NCBI RefSeq assembly: GCF_037126465.1
Contig: NC_088206.1
Coordinates: forward strand, 72,481,687-72,545,686
Source: Ornithodoros turicata
Taxonomy: Eukaryota > Arthropoda > Arachnida > Ixodida > Argasidae
Direction: 5' to 3'
DNA: 64,000 bases
This document shows, piece after piece, positions 24,367 to 38,200 of the stretch. Every line of letters starts with the position of its first letter. Position 1 is the first letter of the stretch. The notes beneath the pieces were generated by a model that saw nothing but the letters and a program-made list of their open reading frames with translations, did no database searches and was not told the origin of the DNA. Made by a program: the position numbers and the translations under genes.

Positions 24367-24604
24367 CACTCTTAAAAATGAACTTCACCACATAGCACGC
24401 TCCTAGCCAACCATCGTCCCGAATGACAACGTTCTCGCCCCTGATTTGTTGAAAACGCGAGGAGGAGCCTATTTTGTGCCGTGCATAATGTACACAAAAT
24501 AGGCTCCTCCTCCCGTTTTCAACAAATCAGGGGCGAGAACGTTGTCATTCGGGACGATGGTTGGCTAGGAGCGTGCTATGTGGTGAAGTTCATTTCTAAG
24601 AGTG
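24367..24604. mobile_element. Fold-back element copy 3, GGAGCCTATTTTGTG subtype
   Basis: Outer arms match the family, but the inner arms carry 'ggaggagcctattttgtg' in place of the GGCGTACGCC block, and ACAACGTT in place of GATATCGTTAT. TA flanks both ends. It starts only 45 bp after copy 2. The arms match each other nearly perfectly, suggesting a young or homogenised copy. Confidence 0.85.
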
Positions 24605-26405
<1,801 letters not shown>

Positions 26406-26744
26406 GAGCGCTTTTCGCACGTGGTTCTTCGAGCGGACGAATAAAGACTATTTCTGCGGAACCCTGTGTCCGAGAGTCCCTATCGGGCTGAGTGAGCAAA
26501 AAAAAAATGAAAGAAAGAAAAAAAAAAGGCGGCTGGCGGCCTGATTATTGAACAATGGGTTGGTGAAGTGGATAGAGTGACGATGGAATAAGTTGGGCAA
26601 GTTGGAAATGAAGAAAGTTTAGGGATGTCGGGTAACAAGAGAGAAATAAATGAGGCGAGACTATTTGAGCGGGGAAAGGAGGACCACACAATCTCTTCTG
26701 CCTTGTAATGCTAAAAGATGTGCATCTATCGCAGATTTCCGGTG

Positions 26745-27150
26745 AGAATCTGTGCTCGAGCGCAGAAACAGCAAGAAGCATTCCACGTGCTCTGGAGCTG
26801 ATTAGAGTAGGCGCTAATCTGTTGGGCAGATAGAGCCCGCTCGTATAATCGCTTGCACGCGTTACGAGCTAACGAGGGGTGGGGCACTCGTCGAGAAGGG
26901 CACGTGATAAAACACGTGCGTGGCGCTCTTCGCGCGATACGTGAAGGGCGTCGTATACGTCACGCGCAATGTGTCACTTGCCCCTCTTTTTGAATTTCCC
27001 GCCCGCCTTTTTGAATTTCCCGCCATAACGACGATGAAGCGACTAAGCCCCCTGATAGGGCGAAGGTCGTGTCGCTTCTGCGCTCGAGTGGTGCGTAGTT
27101 CTGGTTTCGGCTCATTGGCAGAGCGAAATTTGGCAGTTCATATCTCAAGG
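26745..27150 (+). repeat. Dispersed repeat, copy A
   Basis: It shares blocks with 36655-36905 and 56780-57075: a CACGTG-CT(T/C)TGGA start, 'gagtaggcgctaatc' with 'ggcagatag', then 'ggcgaaggtcgtgtcgc' and 'tttcggctcattggcagagc'. A direct repeat of 'tttttgaatttcccgcc' lies at 26988-27024. Identity is uncertain. The 36655 copy shows that the family has inverted ends. Confidence 0.45.
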
Positions 27151-28137
27151 TACGTTTGCTTCTCAGGGTGTCTAATAAGGACGATGGATTTCAATAATGA
27201 CTGGCTCGAATTCTGCTAGACCGCATTTCCCAGAAAACATCTAATTAATAAGTTAACTAATACGTTCTAGCTAATTAGTCGTCCACTAGTTTCATACGCT
27301 GTCCTGCAGGATGTCCGCCTCACCGCATAACCAGCCCGCCAAAATGCCTCAGCGTTGCTGTCACAGCTTTTTTTTTATCGAAAATCTAACGAACAAAAAA
27401 AAAAACGGTATTTCCTATGGGCATTGTCTCTGTGTGAATGAGTTTTGTTGTGGCCACGATATTGCTGTTCCTTTCGCCAACCTTCCTTCGTGAACAAACC
27501 TCTGGGGATGTTGGCTTCTACAGCGACGTCGCAACCAAATCAGTTGTATGTGAAACTGAAAATAAGTATATGTATTTGTGCGTGTGAGAAAAAGGGAAAG
27601 GGCTGCGGATGCTCATAGAAAGTTTCCCGGAGCTCTGGCTACCCCCAACCGGCCCCGCTTCCTTCCTTTCCCACAGTAGCTTCCTCAAATCTAATAGACA
27701 ATGGTCTAGTCGGTCCAGCGCCAGCGCAGTTCCAATCAAAAGATATCCCCCTTTCTTAGACCGACAGCTCGACCCGTGTTGTCTTCTTCTTAGAAGGAAG
27801 AACCCCGCAAAAGAAGTCCGGTTGAGGATTATCTCGCTCTTTCTAAAGGACGTGGAGGACAGAAAGTAAAAGCAATGAGCCAGACTCAGGGAAGATTATC
27901 TCTTCGGTTGGCTCGGGAAGAATTCACATCGAAAACTGGCCACACAGTCCTATCTATCTCCATTAGGATAGGCCGATTCCAGCACGTATGTATGTATGTA
28001 TACAGGGTGTCCCAGTGACGGAGAACTCCACGTGAATAAAACAAAATTGGATGTTTCTAACAGGCGTGTACTGTAATTAATCGCCAGTTTTCTTTTTTTT
28101 TTCCTTTTTTTTATAGCTTCTGATGAATGAATTAGAT
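27151..28137. other. No gene recognised; MITE end at ~28007
   Basis: TA followed by CAGGGTGTCCCAG near 28007 resembles the end of a TA-flanked mariner-type MITE, but its partner end is not visible. Around 27308-27350 'gatgtccgcctcaccgc' weakly resembles the repeat at 38085 and 57125. Confidence 0.4.
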
Positions 28138-28225
28138 GGGGGGGGGGGGGGGAATATGTTTAATACAAAGTAAGAAAAAGAGAAGGGAAAGGTTAGCCAC
28201 GGTGTGGGCTTGCTATTCCCTAATG
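28138..28225 (-). mobile_element. LINE-like 3' end with poly(C) tail
   Basis: On the minus strand: GGGAATAGCAAGCCCACACC, then 'gtggctaacctttcccttct', then TATTAAACATATT and fifteen C (28152-28138). It is the best example of the poly(C)-ended repeats. A minus reading frame just upstream (28654-28322) could be the end of its coding part, but I recognise no domain in it. Confidence 0.5.
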
Positions 28226-28663
28226 CTTTCAAGCAAAGAGAAGAAAACAGCTGGGATACAGAAAATTATAAAAAAATACAGAAGAAACTGCTCCTTCACT
28301 AATCGTTGCGCATAGGACGCATCAGAGATTGCCCAGGAGTTTAGATTCCCGAAGGAATCGTGTCAGCGCAGACGTGATGGGGATAACTTTTAAACTATCG
28401 CTTTGAGGGCCAAGGTACCAATTGGAAACGTGTCGAACGCGCTGAGAAACACCTGACCGAGATGTTTCCGCCAAGCTTTGTGTGGGAGAGGTTCTGTCAT
28501 TTTTAAGTCTTGCTTGCGTGTTAGTATATAGGGACACCTTGCATAGCGAGGGTACCTTTCTTTGCCTCCAGGTGTCCCGAGGCGTAACCAACAAGTTTTC
28601 TTTCGACGCTTCGCTCACGAATAAGCGAAAGCTGCTGGCAACGGCGTACCCCAACGTCCCATT

Positions 28664-28666
28664 TGT

Positions 28667-28697
<31 letters not shown>

Positions 28698-28698
28698 C
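28664..28698. repeat. (TTTA)n microsatellite
   Basis: About nine TTTA units without interruption. A (GT)n run follows at 28751-28770. Confidence 0.95.
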
Positions 28699-29707
28699 AC
28701 TACCCTACTGCTCCACCTAAGTGGCAAGTAGTTAGTCTTTATTTCCTACGTTGTGTGTGTGTGTGTGTGTTTTAGAATGCTTAGGTTAATTCGATAGCGT
28801 TTTGTCCCAGTGTTAATGTTCTTCGCGGGGGGGGGGGGGAGCGAAATAGCTCGCCGATGCTGGCTACACACGAGTGGGCATCGTCACGACGCTAGCCAAA
28901 AAAAGATGAGGGATGAGGTATATTGTCCCCTAAGAAGGTATTCTCCAATAGCTTCTCAGAGTAAACAAGGCGCTATCTTATACAGCATCAGCATAAATAC
29001 ATTATTCCTGCCTACCTTTGGCTACAATCCGCCTAGACCGACACCTATTCGATGAACTGCATTGAACGAGACCGGCAACATTTTTTACGACACTATATTT
29101 GGCATGCACGTACACTGAGTGTGGTTTAAACCGTTCTCTGTTCTACGCACGTTTCGACTGGTCCATATAAAGTGACGAACGAAATGTGAAAGTAAAACAC
29201 GTCCACACTCAATTACACTCCTCGAAGCGCTATTTCTACTGATGGTCTTCTTTCTTCGATGGAGTATAGACTCGCTTTAAATGGGTCATTATAGTCGTAA
29301 GCGTCGCAGTAAATGGAATTCGTGGGCCGAACTTCGTCAAAGAACGTTATCTGGCTATGTGCGGCTAGTGCAGCTGAAATTCCCTTCTGCTTCCTTCCAG
29401 CATTACATCTTGTGGGTTCTTTAAGACTCTTATGTAGACTCAGCAATACGGGCTCTTCTAAGTGTCATTGTACCGGGAATGGAGAAAACGCCAGATACCA
29501 TACTCTCGTGATCTTATGTACGCGGCTGAAAAACTTAATACCATTGGATGTTCTATCAGCGAGAGAGTACGTCTGAGAGAAGAAAAACGTCGGATAGAAG
29601 ATTCTACTAATGACTTCCTATACGCGGTAGAAGTACGTGTGTACTCAGATTTCCTTCGTCCATTAAAAACTAGCGGCTACAATTACATAATGTGCACGTG
29701 CACTTTT

Positions 29708-30625
29708 ATTTTTTATTTTTTTTATTTCGTGGTACGTTAAAGGCCCTTGGGCACTACATAACGGACGGCGGACACAGCACATATAAGAACACACTATGTA
29801 CATACTATATGGGTTAACATGGGTTATATAAATAAATTTTTACAAAGACACAAAAGGTACTGACTTCAGCTACACACTGTTCTTTCATTGTCCCCTATGA
29901 TGAGTTTGGTGACTGTTTTTTTTTTTTTTTTTTTTTTAATTCTAAAGGATCACGAAGCACTGCAATGTTACGAGGTAAATCATTCCAACATTTCGCTATG
30001 TAACAACCAAATGAGTTAAGGAAGAAATCATGGTGGCAATGTGTTAGTTCAACCTTGTAGTCACGATCCAGTCGTGCAGAGATAAACGCCGCATTTCTTC
30101 GAGCCGGGGTTGCACGATTTGGCTACTTCTCGCTAGATTCGCTGCTTTCTGACTAGCGTGGCGCCGAAATTTTGGCAATGGCGACTTGGCTATTTTCTGG
30201 CTACTTTTGTGGATACTTTTCCGCACTACATTTGAGACCCCTGTGCACCACATAATGCACAAGTACGCACAGTGTGTTCATTCCTGTTTCTCATGACGAT
30301 CGGCCTTCTCTCGGCTGGTACGATGTCCTTCAGACTGTCCTGTTTGTGTGCTGCCGTTTTAGCACTCGTTAAAGAGTCGAGTGCTTCATTCAATATATGA
30401 TGTCTGAACACCCCTGGCTACACAGTTGGCTACATACAAGGGAAATTGGCTACTTTTGGCAACTTCCTCTTGGCACGTTGGCGACTTTTCAGAATATTGA
30501 CCTGGCAACCCTGCTTCGGGCTCGGCATTGTACACGTGTAGATGAGGCCGTCTCAACTAACATGTGCTTTCTAAAAAGTAGGAGCGCTTTGCGCGAATGA
30601 AACTGACTGTGTGTTGTCAGCACTC
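29708..30625 (-). pseudogene. LINE reverse-transcriptase ORF 3' end, split by hAT
   Basis: Reading the minus strand from about 30600 to 30522, then 30104 down to about 29940, gives one open frame after removal of the hAT element and one target-duplication copy. It includes RRNAAFISARLDRDYK and DFFLNSFGCYIAKCWNDLP. The SFG...WNDLP pattern is the conserved C-terminal end of CR1/Jockey-type LINE proteins. A 3' UTR follows, with a tail of AAATAAAA-type repeats at 29735-29708. The 5' part is absent, so the copy is dead. Confidence 0.7.
30105..30513. mobile_element. hAT MITE inserted in LINE, 409 bp
   Basis: The right end reads as the complement of CAGGGTTGCCAG and the left end CGGGGTTGCACG, a common hAT-like terminus with one change. 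The flanks are CTTCGAGC (30097-30104) and CTTCGGGC (30514-30521), an 8-bp target duplication with one mismatch. The interior repeats TTGGCTAC words. It interrupts the LINE reading frame described separately, so it is younger than that LINE copy. Confidence 0.8.
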
Positions 30626-31139
30626 GTGTATCGTAGTCCACCGTATTATTTTTTTTTTTTTTTTGCATTGTACCCGACTAATTAGATAAGACGAACTAGC
30701 CAACTTTTAAAATATTCACTTAAGATGTCAATTGCAAAGTTGCAGAATCCGTTGATAAACACCGGACAGGTGTTTCCAACAGGATACGCTTTGTCTTACT
30801 TCCCCCCTCCCCCCCCCCCAAAAAAAAAGAGAGCTCGCGAAATATAAGCAACACCACGTGACATCGCTCCCGCGGACCACAACCGCACCGCTCTCACGTG
30901 TGCACTGAAAGAACCAAGTCCAACTTCTATGTGAAGTGATGTCCAGGACAAGGTTCCGCAGAAGGTTGGCTTGCCATTGCAAGTGTCACTGCAGTGCTAC
31001 ACTTAACTTCGCGTCACTAGCCGAGACCAAAGCATAATATGTTCAAGTATTTGAAGTAGGTTGAGTTTTATCTCACGACTGCCTTCGGAGTAATTTTTAC
31101 ATCAATCCAATTCAAGGAAATGTTGCCAGACACACACAA

Positions 31140-31170
<31 letters not shown>

Positions 31171-32073
31171 CTAGTTGTATAGCTGGCTTCACCTGCGTAC
31201 GCTGTTTTTATGCGGGCAAAGCACGCTTTACAGAGCCGAAAGCGGCGAATTTAACGGATATTATATTCTGCATAGTAATGGCAACGCATGTTAGCGTATG
31301 GTACGAATGTTAACGTCGTCAGTATTTTTACGCGAAGAAATGAGTTTCTACCTTTCAAATGCCAGTTCACACGACAAACTACTTGACAGAAAGACAGAAG
31401 GTGTTAAGAAGAAGCTGAGTAACGTTTGTCTATTGATCCAGGCTACTCGATATGCGGATACGACTACTCTGCAACTGTGGCATTGTTAATAGTTTTAGTT
31501 GACTGTACCTACCGTGCTGAGTACGCTACGCGATGAACGTCTGACGTATCAGAAACCGAGATCCTGCCCGTAGGGCCTTTCCGCGAACGCTCGCGACGCA
31601 AGAGTCACTGAGCAGTTGTCCGCAACTGAGTCGAACGACACTGACATCCGAATTGCAGTAACAACTAACAAGACGCTATTGAACGAGATGTAAGAATTTA
31701 TTTCGTAATATTTGATGGTATTTTATGTTTCGCACCGTTGTCGTCGGCTGCGTTGAACAGCTTCCGTGCCTGCTGCTACGTCACCGCCACGTCACAGCCA
31801 CGTTCAGTCTCGAACAGGTCGAAATCGTGCGAGATGCTCCCGTAAGAGCTTGTAGCGTACACTGGCTATTGCACAAATATACCGTGCGCTCAAGGCGTCA
31901 TTGCGTACAGTACCGCTGTACACGCACAATCAAGGTACCGCTACCTTGTAGGGCACGCAAAGCGGTATTGCGGGATTTGCTGAAAGTGTCTAGTGAATAC
32001 CTGTGTCAAATATTTGCTCGTGTAATACCTGCTGAACCCAACGGTATCCTTAAGAAGGCTACGGTGAATCAGT
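30626..32073. other. No gene recognised; (CA)n at 31129-31166
   Basis: Apart from the dinucleotide run and an adjacent C/A homopolymer pair at about 30805-30829, nothing is recognised. A plus reading frame at 31725-32243 has no domain signature and runs into poly(G). Confidence 0.5.
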
Positions 32074-32115
32074 GGGGGGGGGGGGGGGGGGTATATTTAT
32101 TACGAAAAAAGAACG
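32074..32115 (-). mobile_element. Retroposon-like 3' end with poly(C) tail
   Basis: On the minus strand, GTAATAAATATA is followed by eighteen C (32091-32074). The AATAAA-like word directly before the C tract matches the pattern at 14660 and 28138. The body upstream (ccttttcgttcttttttc-like) is short and diverged. Confidence 0.4.
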
Positions 32116-35100
32116 GAAAGGTTAACCAGGCAAAGAAAATAAAAAAGAAAGAAAGAAGAAAAGAGACACTGAATCAGGGTCCGAAATTGTTCTCGGCCCA
32201 AACATCTCATTACTCAATTTTTTTTTTTTCACAAATGTTATGAAGTAACATAATTAACGTTACCAAGACACACTCTATGGCACTGTGCACACATAGGCAC
32301 TATTTACAACTGTTCACACCAATGGAACGAACCCACGTCACATCACTTGTATATACATCATACAAATAGGTATTGAGACAACTTCTCCCGAATTTTAAGC
32401 CCGTTTTACGCACCAAACTTTGTCAAAACAAAAACAAAAAAATCTTACGAACTTTCCTTTTCTATCCCATATATGGGAACCGTAATTTACCCCTTCAAAG
32501 CTTTCCATCATGTCATCAACCACGTTTGAAACCACTCTGGGGATTTCCCAGGCTTTGAGTAAGCACATATCTACTTCGGACAAAAAGACCAATCTGCTCG
32601 TATGTCATCTTTCGTCACACGAGTCCCCAATTTCATTACACGACTCTTTTCGCGAGACTTTGATCGTTCTTCTCTTATTCGTCGCGCAACGCAACTATTC
32701 CGACCGGAGCATCATCCCTCGCGGCAATCTGTCTTCGTTTAATCTCAATCCAGAAGGCTGCTGCCAGTATATACGGACCGATAATGTCGTCCTCGCTTTG
32801 TTTTTTCGACCACCAACATACTGGCGGGGATTTTCTCTGACTGTACAAAAACGAGGGCTTTCACGCTCACCGATGCTTTCGCATAACACGGCAAAACTTT
32901 GTTCTCCGGGGAGTTCTCCCGCTTTTCTGCGCACTCGAGAAGAGACGGGCGATGACAGCGTGTGTTTCTAGTTGATGCGTCCGTTTATCGGTACAACGTT
33001 TGTCGATACAGCATATATGCAACTTCGAAGGAAGCGGATAATTTGATTATTCGTAGCGTTCTTATCGTTGGATGCTTTGTAGTGTAAAAACTTATCTCTG
33101 CGCGTTGAAGAGTACCTCGTGACTGTATTTCGGTGGTGCGTCTACGTGTGCGTTCGAATAGCGTAGCAGACGACAGAAGCGGCTCCATAGCTCGACCTGT
33201 CGTCTGCGAGAATATCGTCCGCATGAGCACCGACATCCATGCTGGCGGACAGGCATCGCTGGCGGCATCGCAAGCATCGCTGCTGGCAGACGAAACGTGA
33301 AACGTCGTTGTCGGATGCAGCTAATGGACTGCAAATGCCCTAGTAATTGATGGAAATGGCTAAACCATTCTGAAAGGGAAAAGACTGTTGTATAATGTTT
33401 CACCAAATGGAGTTCAGGTGTCATTGTTTGCAGTCAGTAAACAAACTCAGCACACAATGCAACGCTTCAAATATTTAACTTGGAATATAGCGTCCCTAGC
33501 ACCGTAATGCACGCTATTATTGAACGCCTCCGACACCTTGGTTTCGAAACCGATTGGTTCCTTTTTTTTTTTATGTTCTCTTTCTCCCTTTTTCTTTTCT
33601 TTGGTGCTAGGCAAATAATAAAGTTATTGATTAAAGTGCGACGCCCCCTCCTCCCCCCCAAAAAATAATAAATGCTTTCTTCGGGCATATACTCTTTGCG
33701 TTTCCGGTGGTTCTCCATCCTTCTCTCATATTATCGTCGTTATATCCAATTTATCGCCCTTGCAGGGCGTTACGCAGCGTAAGTGAAAATGAATCATCTG
33801 TCCTTTTGTCTGGACCGTACTTATTTGTCGAAAGCACCGGTGGGCCTAATTGCTACCAGATGTGATTTATGCAAACATGCATTATTGTATACGACATATC
33901 CGAATATATATTGATGCACTTAAGTACGACGAGTGCAAGTTTGTGTAGGGATGCTGGGAGGCTTCAGAATAATATCCTCGACAGAAGCGGGGGTGTGGGA
34001 TCTTTGTCATCGGTGGACGTTATCTAATGGTTATCGCGTATTATCATTCTTAATTGACACATATCACACTCCTAACACATCTCACCACGATCATACCGCC
34101 CCACACACATTTTGCTTCCTTTTGTGTGTGCATCATGTAAGGTTTTGTGAACATGTGCAAGAATCTACGCTTAAATGTTTACAGTTTTTGTCTTTTTGTT
34201 GTTGTTTTTTTCATTTTTCTGTTGCCAATGTATACGTTGCATGATGAACGTATACTAGCCCGAACAGAGGAAAAACTTAACACAATGAGTGATTTCAAGT
34301 ACCGACGACACGATTGCTAAGGATGGTACACATATCTGTGTCCTCTATTCTAAGCTCTATTTAATAACTAGGGGACAACTTTAACAATTCTCAACATAGG
34401 GGAAGAGCAGTACAATATAACTACCAAAGGAAGTATCCATTAGGAAATAGCTTTTATCGAGTTTCTGCCAGAAACAGCGGAATGTGTTACCGGAAATTCC
34501 CCGCTCAGAAGCTAATCGCATGTTTGGAATCCACGCGGTATCCTATTGAAAAACAAATGTTACTCACGAAAATATGTTCGTCAGGATCTCGATCAGTATT
34601 ATTTCTTATAGTGCAGTTTATATTATAACCCGCATTTTGCTTTTATTTCCCTATATATCTCGAATGCAAGCGATGTAACGACACACTGTAGCAACAGCGA
34701 GACTACTGGACTACTAATACTAGAAACCTGGACATCCGCAATGCTCCCAGCACCGGGGTAGTAGTTCTGGCAGTCGCCGCTTGGCTATGGGATTTGGCGC
34801 TAGCTCGTACTATTCGTTACCACGTGACTTGTCGAAACCGCGGCGATGTATGGTAGGCTGTGTTGAGAACGACGAAGCAGTATAAGACAGATAATAGCGC
34901 GTGCTTAGCAACAGCCTGTGCATCCCTGCGTAGCAGACTAAAGGCGGTGGCATAGGTGATTCCCTCTCCCCAATAATGCTATGTGGCGCTTGCAGCGGTC
35001 ACTAACGTAACTAACCCGTGACCCGTCTCTCCCATAGGGGATCGCCAGCTCTCCAGGTCTCTAGTATAGAGTAGGTCGTAGCACCGAGCATAGTATAAGC

Positions 35101-35600
35101 CACTCCTACCTTGGCAAACACGACTAGCCGATGTCAAAGCCGAAGCCGGAGTTAACTTCTTTCAGCTCGTTACCTTCTGAAGAATCGCAAGCACGGTCGA
35201 GCGGATTGAGGGAGAAATGTTTCTTCTCTAAATCCCCCGAAAAGTTGGCCTTTCGTGTAAAAAAAAAAAGTGTCAGAATTCCGGACGTGTTTTAAACCGA
35301 AGAAAAATAATATCCGCAAAAAAAAGAGTGTCAGGAAATTGTTTGGTGAAAGGGTTTAGCTATCCGTCGGCGAGGAAAGGCGGAGGGGACAGAAGGAGGG
35401 GTTCTGGTTTCGAAGCATCTTCCAAATGGGAGTTCCTCTGGTGGACCCATTGAATTGGGCGCGCGGGCAGAATGGAAGTAGTTTAGAATAATGACGCTAT
35501 CGTGAATGCTCTTGCAATGGGTTTCTTCGCATCTCTGAGGAAACTACGTCCGCAGGGAAGTGTTGCAGCAGTATGGGTGGGCACTCGTGATATGCGTGGC
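32116..35600. other. No gene recognised
   Basis: Inverted GTCGTCTGC motifs lie at 33166-33174 and 33199-33207, and a diverged one at 33285-33293. Reading frames at 32510-32971 (plus) and 33092-33424 (minus) lack domain signals. T and C homopolymers occur at 33560 and 33645. Confidence 0.5.
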
Positions 35601-35891
35601 GTTTTCTTTTTAATTCCGTGTTAGCGCTGCGAAGCAACTGTGGCCATGAGCGGCATACAGATGTGGACAGATGGAGAGACACAGCGGGAAAGAGTGGGGG
35701 ATGGGGGGAGGTTTGTATGCGTCCTGGGCCGACTTCAGGAGGAGCTGTGCCGATATTCGTCTGGAAGGTCTTCGGAAAAGCCAGGGAAAACCTCAGACAG
35801 CACAGGTGGTGGTAGGATTCGAACCCACCACCTCCCTGTTTTCAGGACGACCTTGGCTACCACCAACGAGTCGGCCATGCTGCTGGTGTGG
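35601..35891 (-). mobile_element. tRNA-derived SINE, near full length
   Basis: On the minus strand the order is head 'gactcgttggtggtagccaa', B box GGTTCGAATCC, 'tgtgctgtctgaggttttcc', and the 3' block 'ggccacagttgcttcgcagc'. The short T-rich stretch at 35601-35612 is the tail. TATGCGTGGC (35591-35600) and TATGCGTGCC (35892-35901) flank it as a 10-bp target duplication with one mismatch, which confirms retroposition and orientation. Confidence 0.85.
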
Positions 35892-35901
35892 TATGCGTGC
35901 C

Positions 35902-36654
35902 ATTTTTTTATTCGTTGCAGGCTTTCAATGAAAACTATGATAGAAGTGCGGATACCGTTTTTTGCTACTGGGTCATACGGCATGGCGGACATTCTCTCGA
36001 AGACAGTATGTAACTACTTCAACTTCAACTTTATTCGGTCCTATAAATGAACCCAGAGCACTGGGGAAAAAGCTACTAACGTAGCCCGACAAGCCCCAGG
36101 CCCTTTCCTCTAGACAGCAGATGAAAAGTTACAAACAAAATGAAAGTTCAAAGAGACATTACATTCACATGGTTAATGCACTCTTAGTTTATAGTACTTA
36201 TACCATTCATCCACGGGGAACAAGTAGATACATAACACAGTAACATATTAAGCAGCGGAAATGAGAAAAAAAAAGAGAAAAAGGACATATTGTACAATTT
36301 GCAACATGTGACTTTTTTTTACAGTTGTATTCCTGCATGGATACCAACAAAAGAAAAGAAACAGAACAAAACAAATGGACAACCTATTGATTAGAATTAA
36401 GGAGAAGGAGCCTGATGTACTTGGCGTTCATTTCTACAAAATTGACTTGATTATAAGTGTTTAGCAGTTTTGGGAGAGTGTAAATTATTAGTTGAGTCCC
36501 ATAATTCGTTCCTGGCCTTTAAATTGCCGAATTGGGGCCGTACTACTAGGTGACTAATTACTTAAAATTCATTAATCATCTCTTTCATCCGGGGTTTTCG
36601 GGCGAAACTGAGACACCAGAACACGTGCGACTCCAGAGCACGAGTACGTGCGTC
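35902..36654. other. No gene recognised; possible LINE 3' UTR
   Basis: 36005-36110 (ctttattcggtcctataaat onward, with 'acccagagcactgggg' and 'aagccccaggccc') has the look of a LINE 3' UTR on the minus strand, but I find no coding part. The rest is anonymous and A-rich. Confidence 0.35.
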
Positions 36655-36905
36655 CATCGCCGAATTTCGCTCAACAATGAGCCGAAACCAAAACCGCGCC
36701 CATCAGGAGCTCAGGGTGGACAGCGCTTATTCCACGTCAAAGGCCCACGTGCTTTGGAACGGCGGAGATGGTTGGAGCAGGTGCTAATCAGCTGGATAGA
36801 TCGACCGCGTTGAGGTCCAGATTAGCCGCCAACGGCGAAGGTCATGCGTTCCTGAGGCGTGCGGTTTTGGATTCGGCTCATTTGCGTAGCAAAATTCAAG
36901 TAAGG
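36655..36905. mobile_element. Inverted-repeat element, copy B of dispersed repeat
   Basis: The left arm (36659-36712: gaatttcgctcaacaatgag, 'ccgaaaccaaaaccgcgccc') is the complement of the right arm (about 36840-36900: 'gcggttttggattcggctca'), with scattered differences. The middle has 'cacgtgctttggaacgg' and 'ggtgctaatcagctgg', shared with 26745 and 56780. It is likely a non-autonomous DNA transposon of unknown superfamily. Confidence 0.6.
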
Positions 36906-37309
36906 ATGTTTCAACGCACTTGCTCAACTTTAAGAAGAGTCATTGGTGGATCTTTTGGAAATGCTTTAGCATATAAGCCTTTGGTTCATTCTTGTTTCTT
37001 GTGCTTCCTCCTCTCTGTTTTGTTTGTTTGTCTTTGATTGCTTGTTTTGCTTCTTCCTTTCTCTTATACTTTGGTCCTTTTTTTTTTTGTTCCTTCTTTC
37101 CTTTCCTCCTTTTCTCTTTTTTTTTGCTTCTTTTACTTTGATTATTTCTTTTGTTTCCTCTTTTCTCTTTTGTTTCTTTTTGTTCCTTCTTTTTAGTCCT
37201 CTTTCTTGCGTTTCGGGGTTCGTGCTATCGTTTAACCTAAGGAGCTACAGTAACGCGTTTTGAAATGGTTATGCTGGCGCATTTCCAAGGAATCCACGAA
37301 TGGATCTTC
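36906..37309. other. T-rich stretch without gene
   Basis: This is T/C-rich low-complexity sequence between the inverted-repeat element and the endonuclease relic. The plus reading frame 37024-37263 is a Phe/Leu/Ser artefact of it. Confidence 0.6.
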
Positions 37310-37817
37310 CTAAGGCTTGCGCCGCCCTAAGTAACGACCTAGAGGCGTCGTTTGGTAGACGCGGTCCACGCACATTCCTCGGTCAGTGGAGATGGAACCT
37401 TTGGGGACGGCAGAACATATCTAAGACGAACTGGAACTCATTCACATCGTCTTGATTGAAGCCTCCTACCATGACGACCCGCTCCCGAGTAAGCATGACG
37501 CAGTCCATCATGTGGTTTACAGCGGTTGCCACTTGCCTGTGTGTGTGTAATCCCTGGCTGTAGGTATACACAGTAACGACGTTGAGATCTGTGGGAAGGC
37601 GTACGGCACAGGACTCACCGTATTCGTGAACGTTGCTGCGAATCTCTCGTGGTGTAACGCTGATGCCATCCTTAGCGTAGATGGCAACTCCGGTCTTTCG
37701 GTTTCCAGGACGTTTGGCTCTAGCGATGTAGGAGAAACCCTTAATTTGGACGGGCACATCAGGACCCAGTGCAGTCTGTGAGAGTCTAAAGTCGCTGTCG
37801 CAGTCTGAGCCTAAAGT
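37310..37817 (-). pseudogene. EEP endonuclease domain relic (Helitron-type)
   Basis: The frame includes KRPGNRKTGVAIYAKDGI, a Tyr-Gly-Glu-Ser-Cys-Ala-Val strand, 'RERVVMVGGFNQDD' and, after a frameshift near 37386, 'TDRGMCVDRVYQ'. This order matches the endonuclease/exonuclease/phosphatase fold, where the last motifs are normally GDFN and TxRGxCxDxVF. Here the catalytic Asp of GDFN is Gly, and the end is out of frame. Such domains occur in LINEs and in Helitron-encoded or PIF1-helicase-associated proteins of arthropods. The wording fits the latter better, from memory. It is a dead fragment, with no helicase nearby. Confidence 0.65.
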
Positions 37818-37850
37818 TAACATCACTCGCGTGCCGTTTCCCGCTGTCTT

Positions 37851-37898
37851 CGTTGTTGTTGTTGTTCTTCTTCTTCTTCTTCTTCTTCTTCTTCTTCC
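37851..37898. repeat. (TTG)n(TTC)n microsatellite
   Basis: A GTT run passes into a CTT run. Read on the minus strand in the frame of the endonuclease relic it gives poly-Arg then poly-Thr, so the reading frame upstream of it (38042-37850) is not a true N-terminus. Confidence 0.9.
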
Positions 37899-38084
37899 AA
37901 GGCGATTATGGCCGTGAGCCACTCGAGGGAGCCTGTTTTCGTCCAAGCTGCTCCTGTGATCTTTTTCCTCGTTTTTTCTCTTCTTTCCTTCTCGTTTCGA
38001 TCTCGTGTCCGCACATCGACACCGCCGTTTTTCCCTTGACATGAGCCTTCTAATGCTAACGCATTACAAATAGAATGACTCTGA

Positions 38085-38200
38085 ACGAGAAATGTCTCCC
38101 ATTCTGCTGTCATATTGTAGAGACATACTCTCTTCGAGAGAATGTCCGCCTAGCTTTATAACTCGACTGCAAAAACGGCATCTCTGCTGCCTTCGTAGTT
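38085..38200 (+). repeat. Dispersed repeat shared with 57125-57303
   Basis: Common blocks are 'tctcccattctgct', 'ctcttcgagagaatgtccg' and 'ctgcaaaaacggcatctctg'. The copy at 57125 has about 60 extra bases between the first two blocks. Class unknown. Confidence 0.55.
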
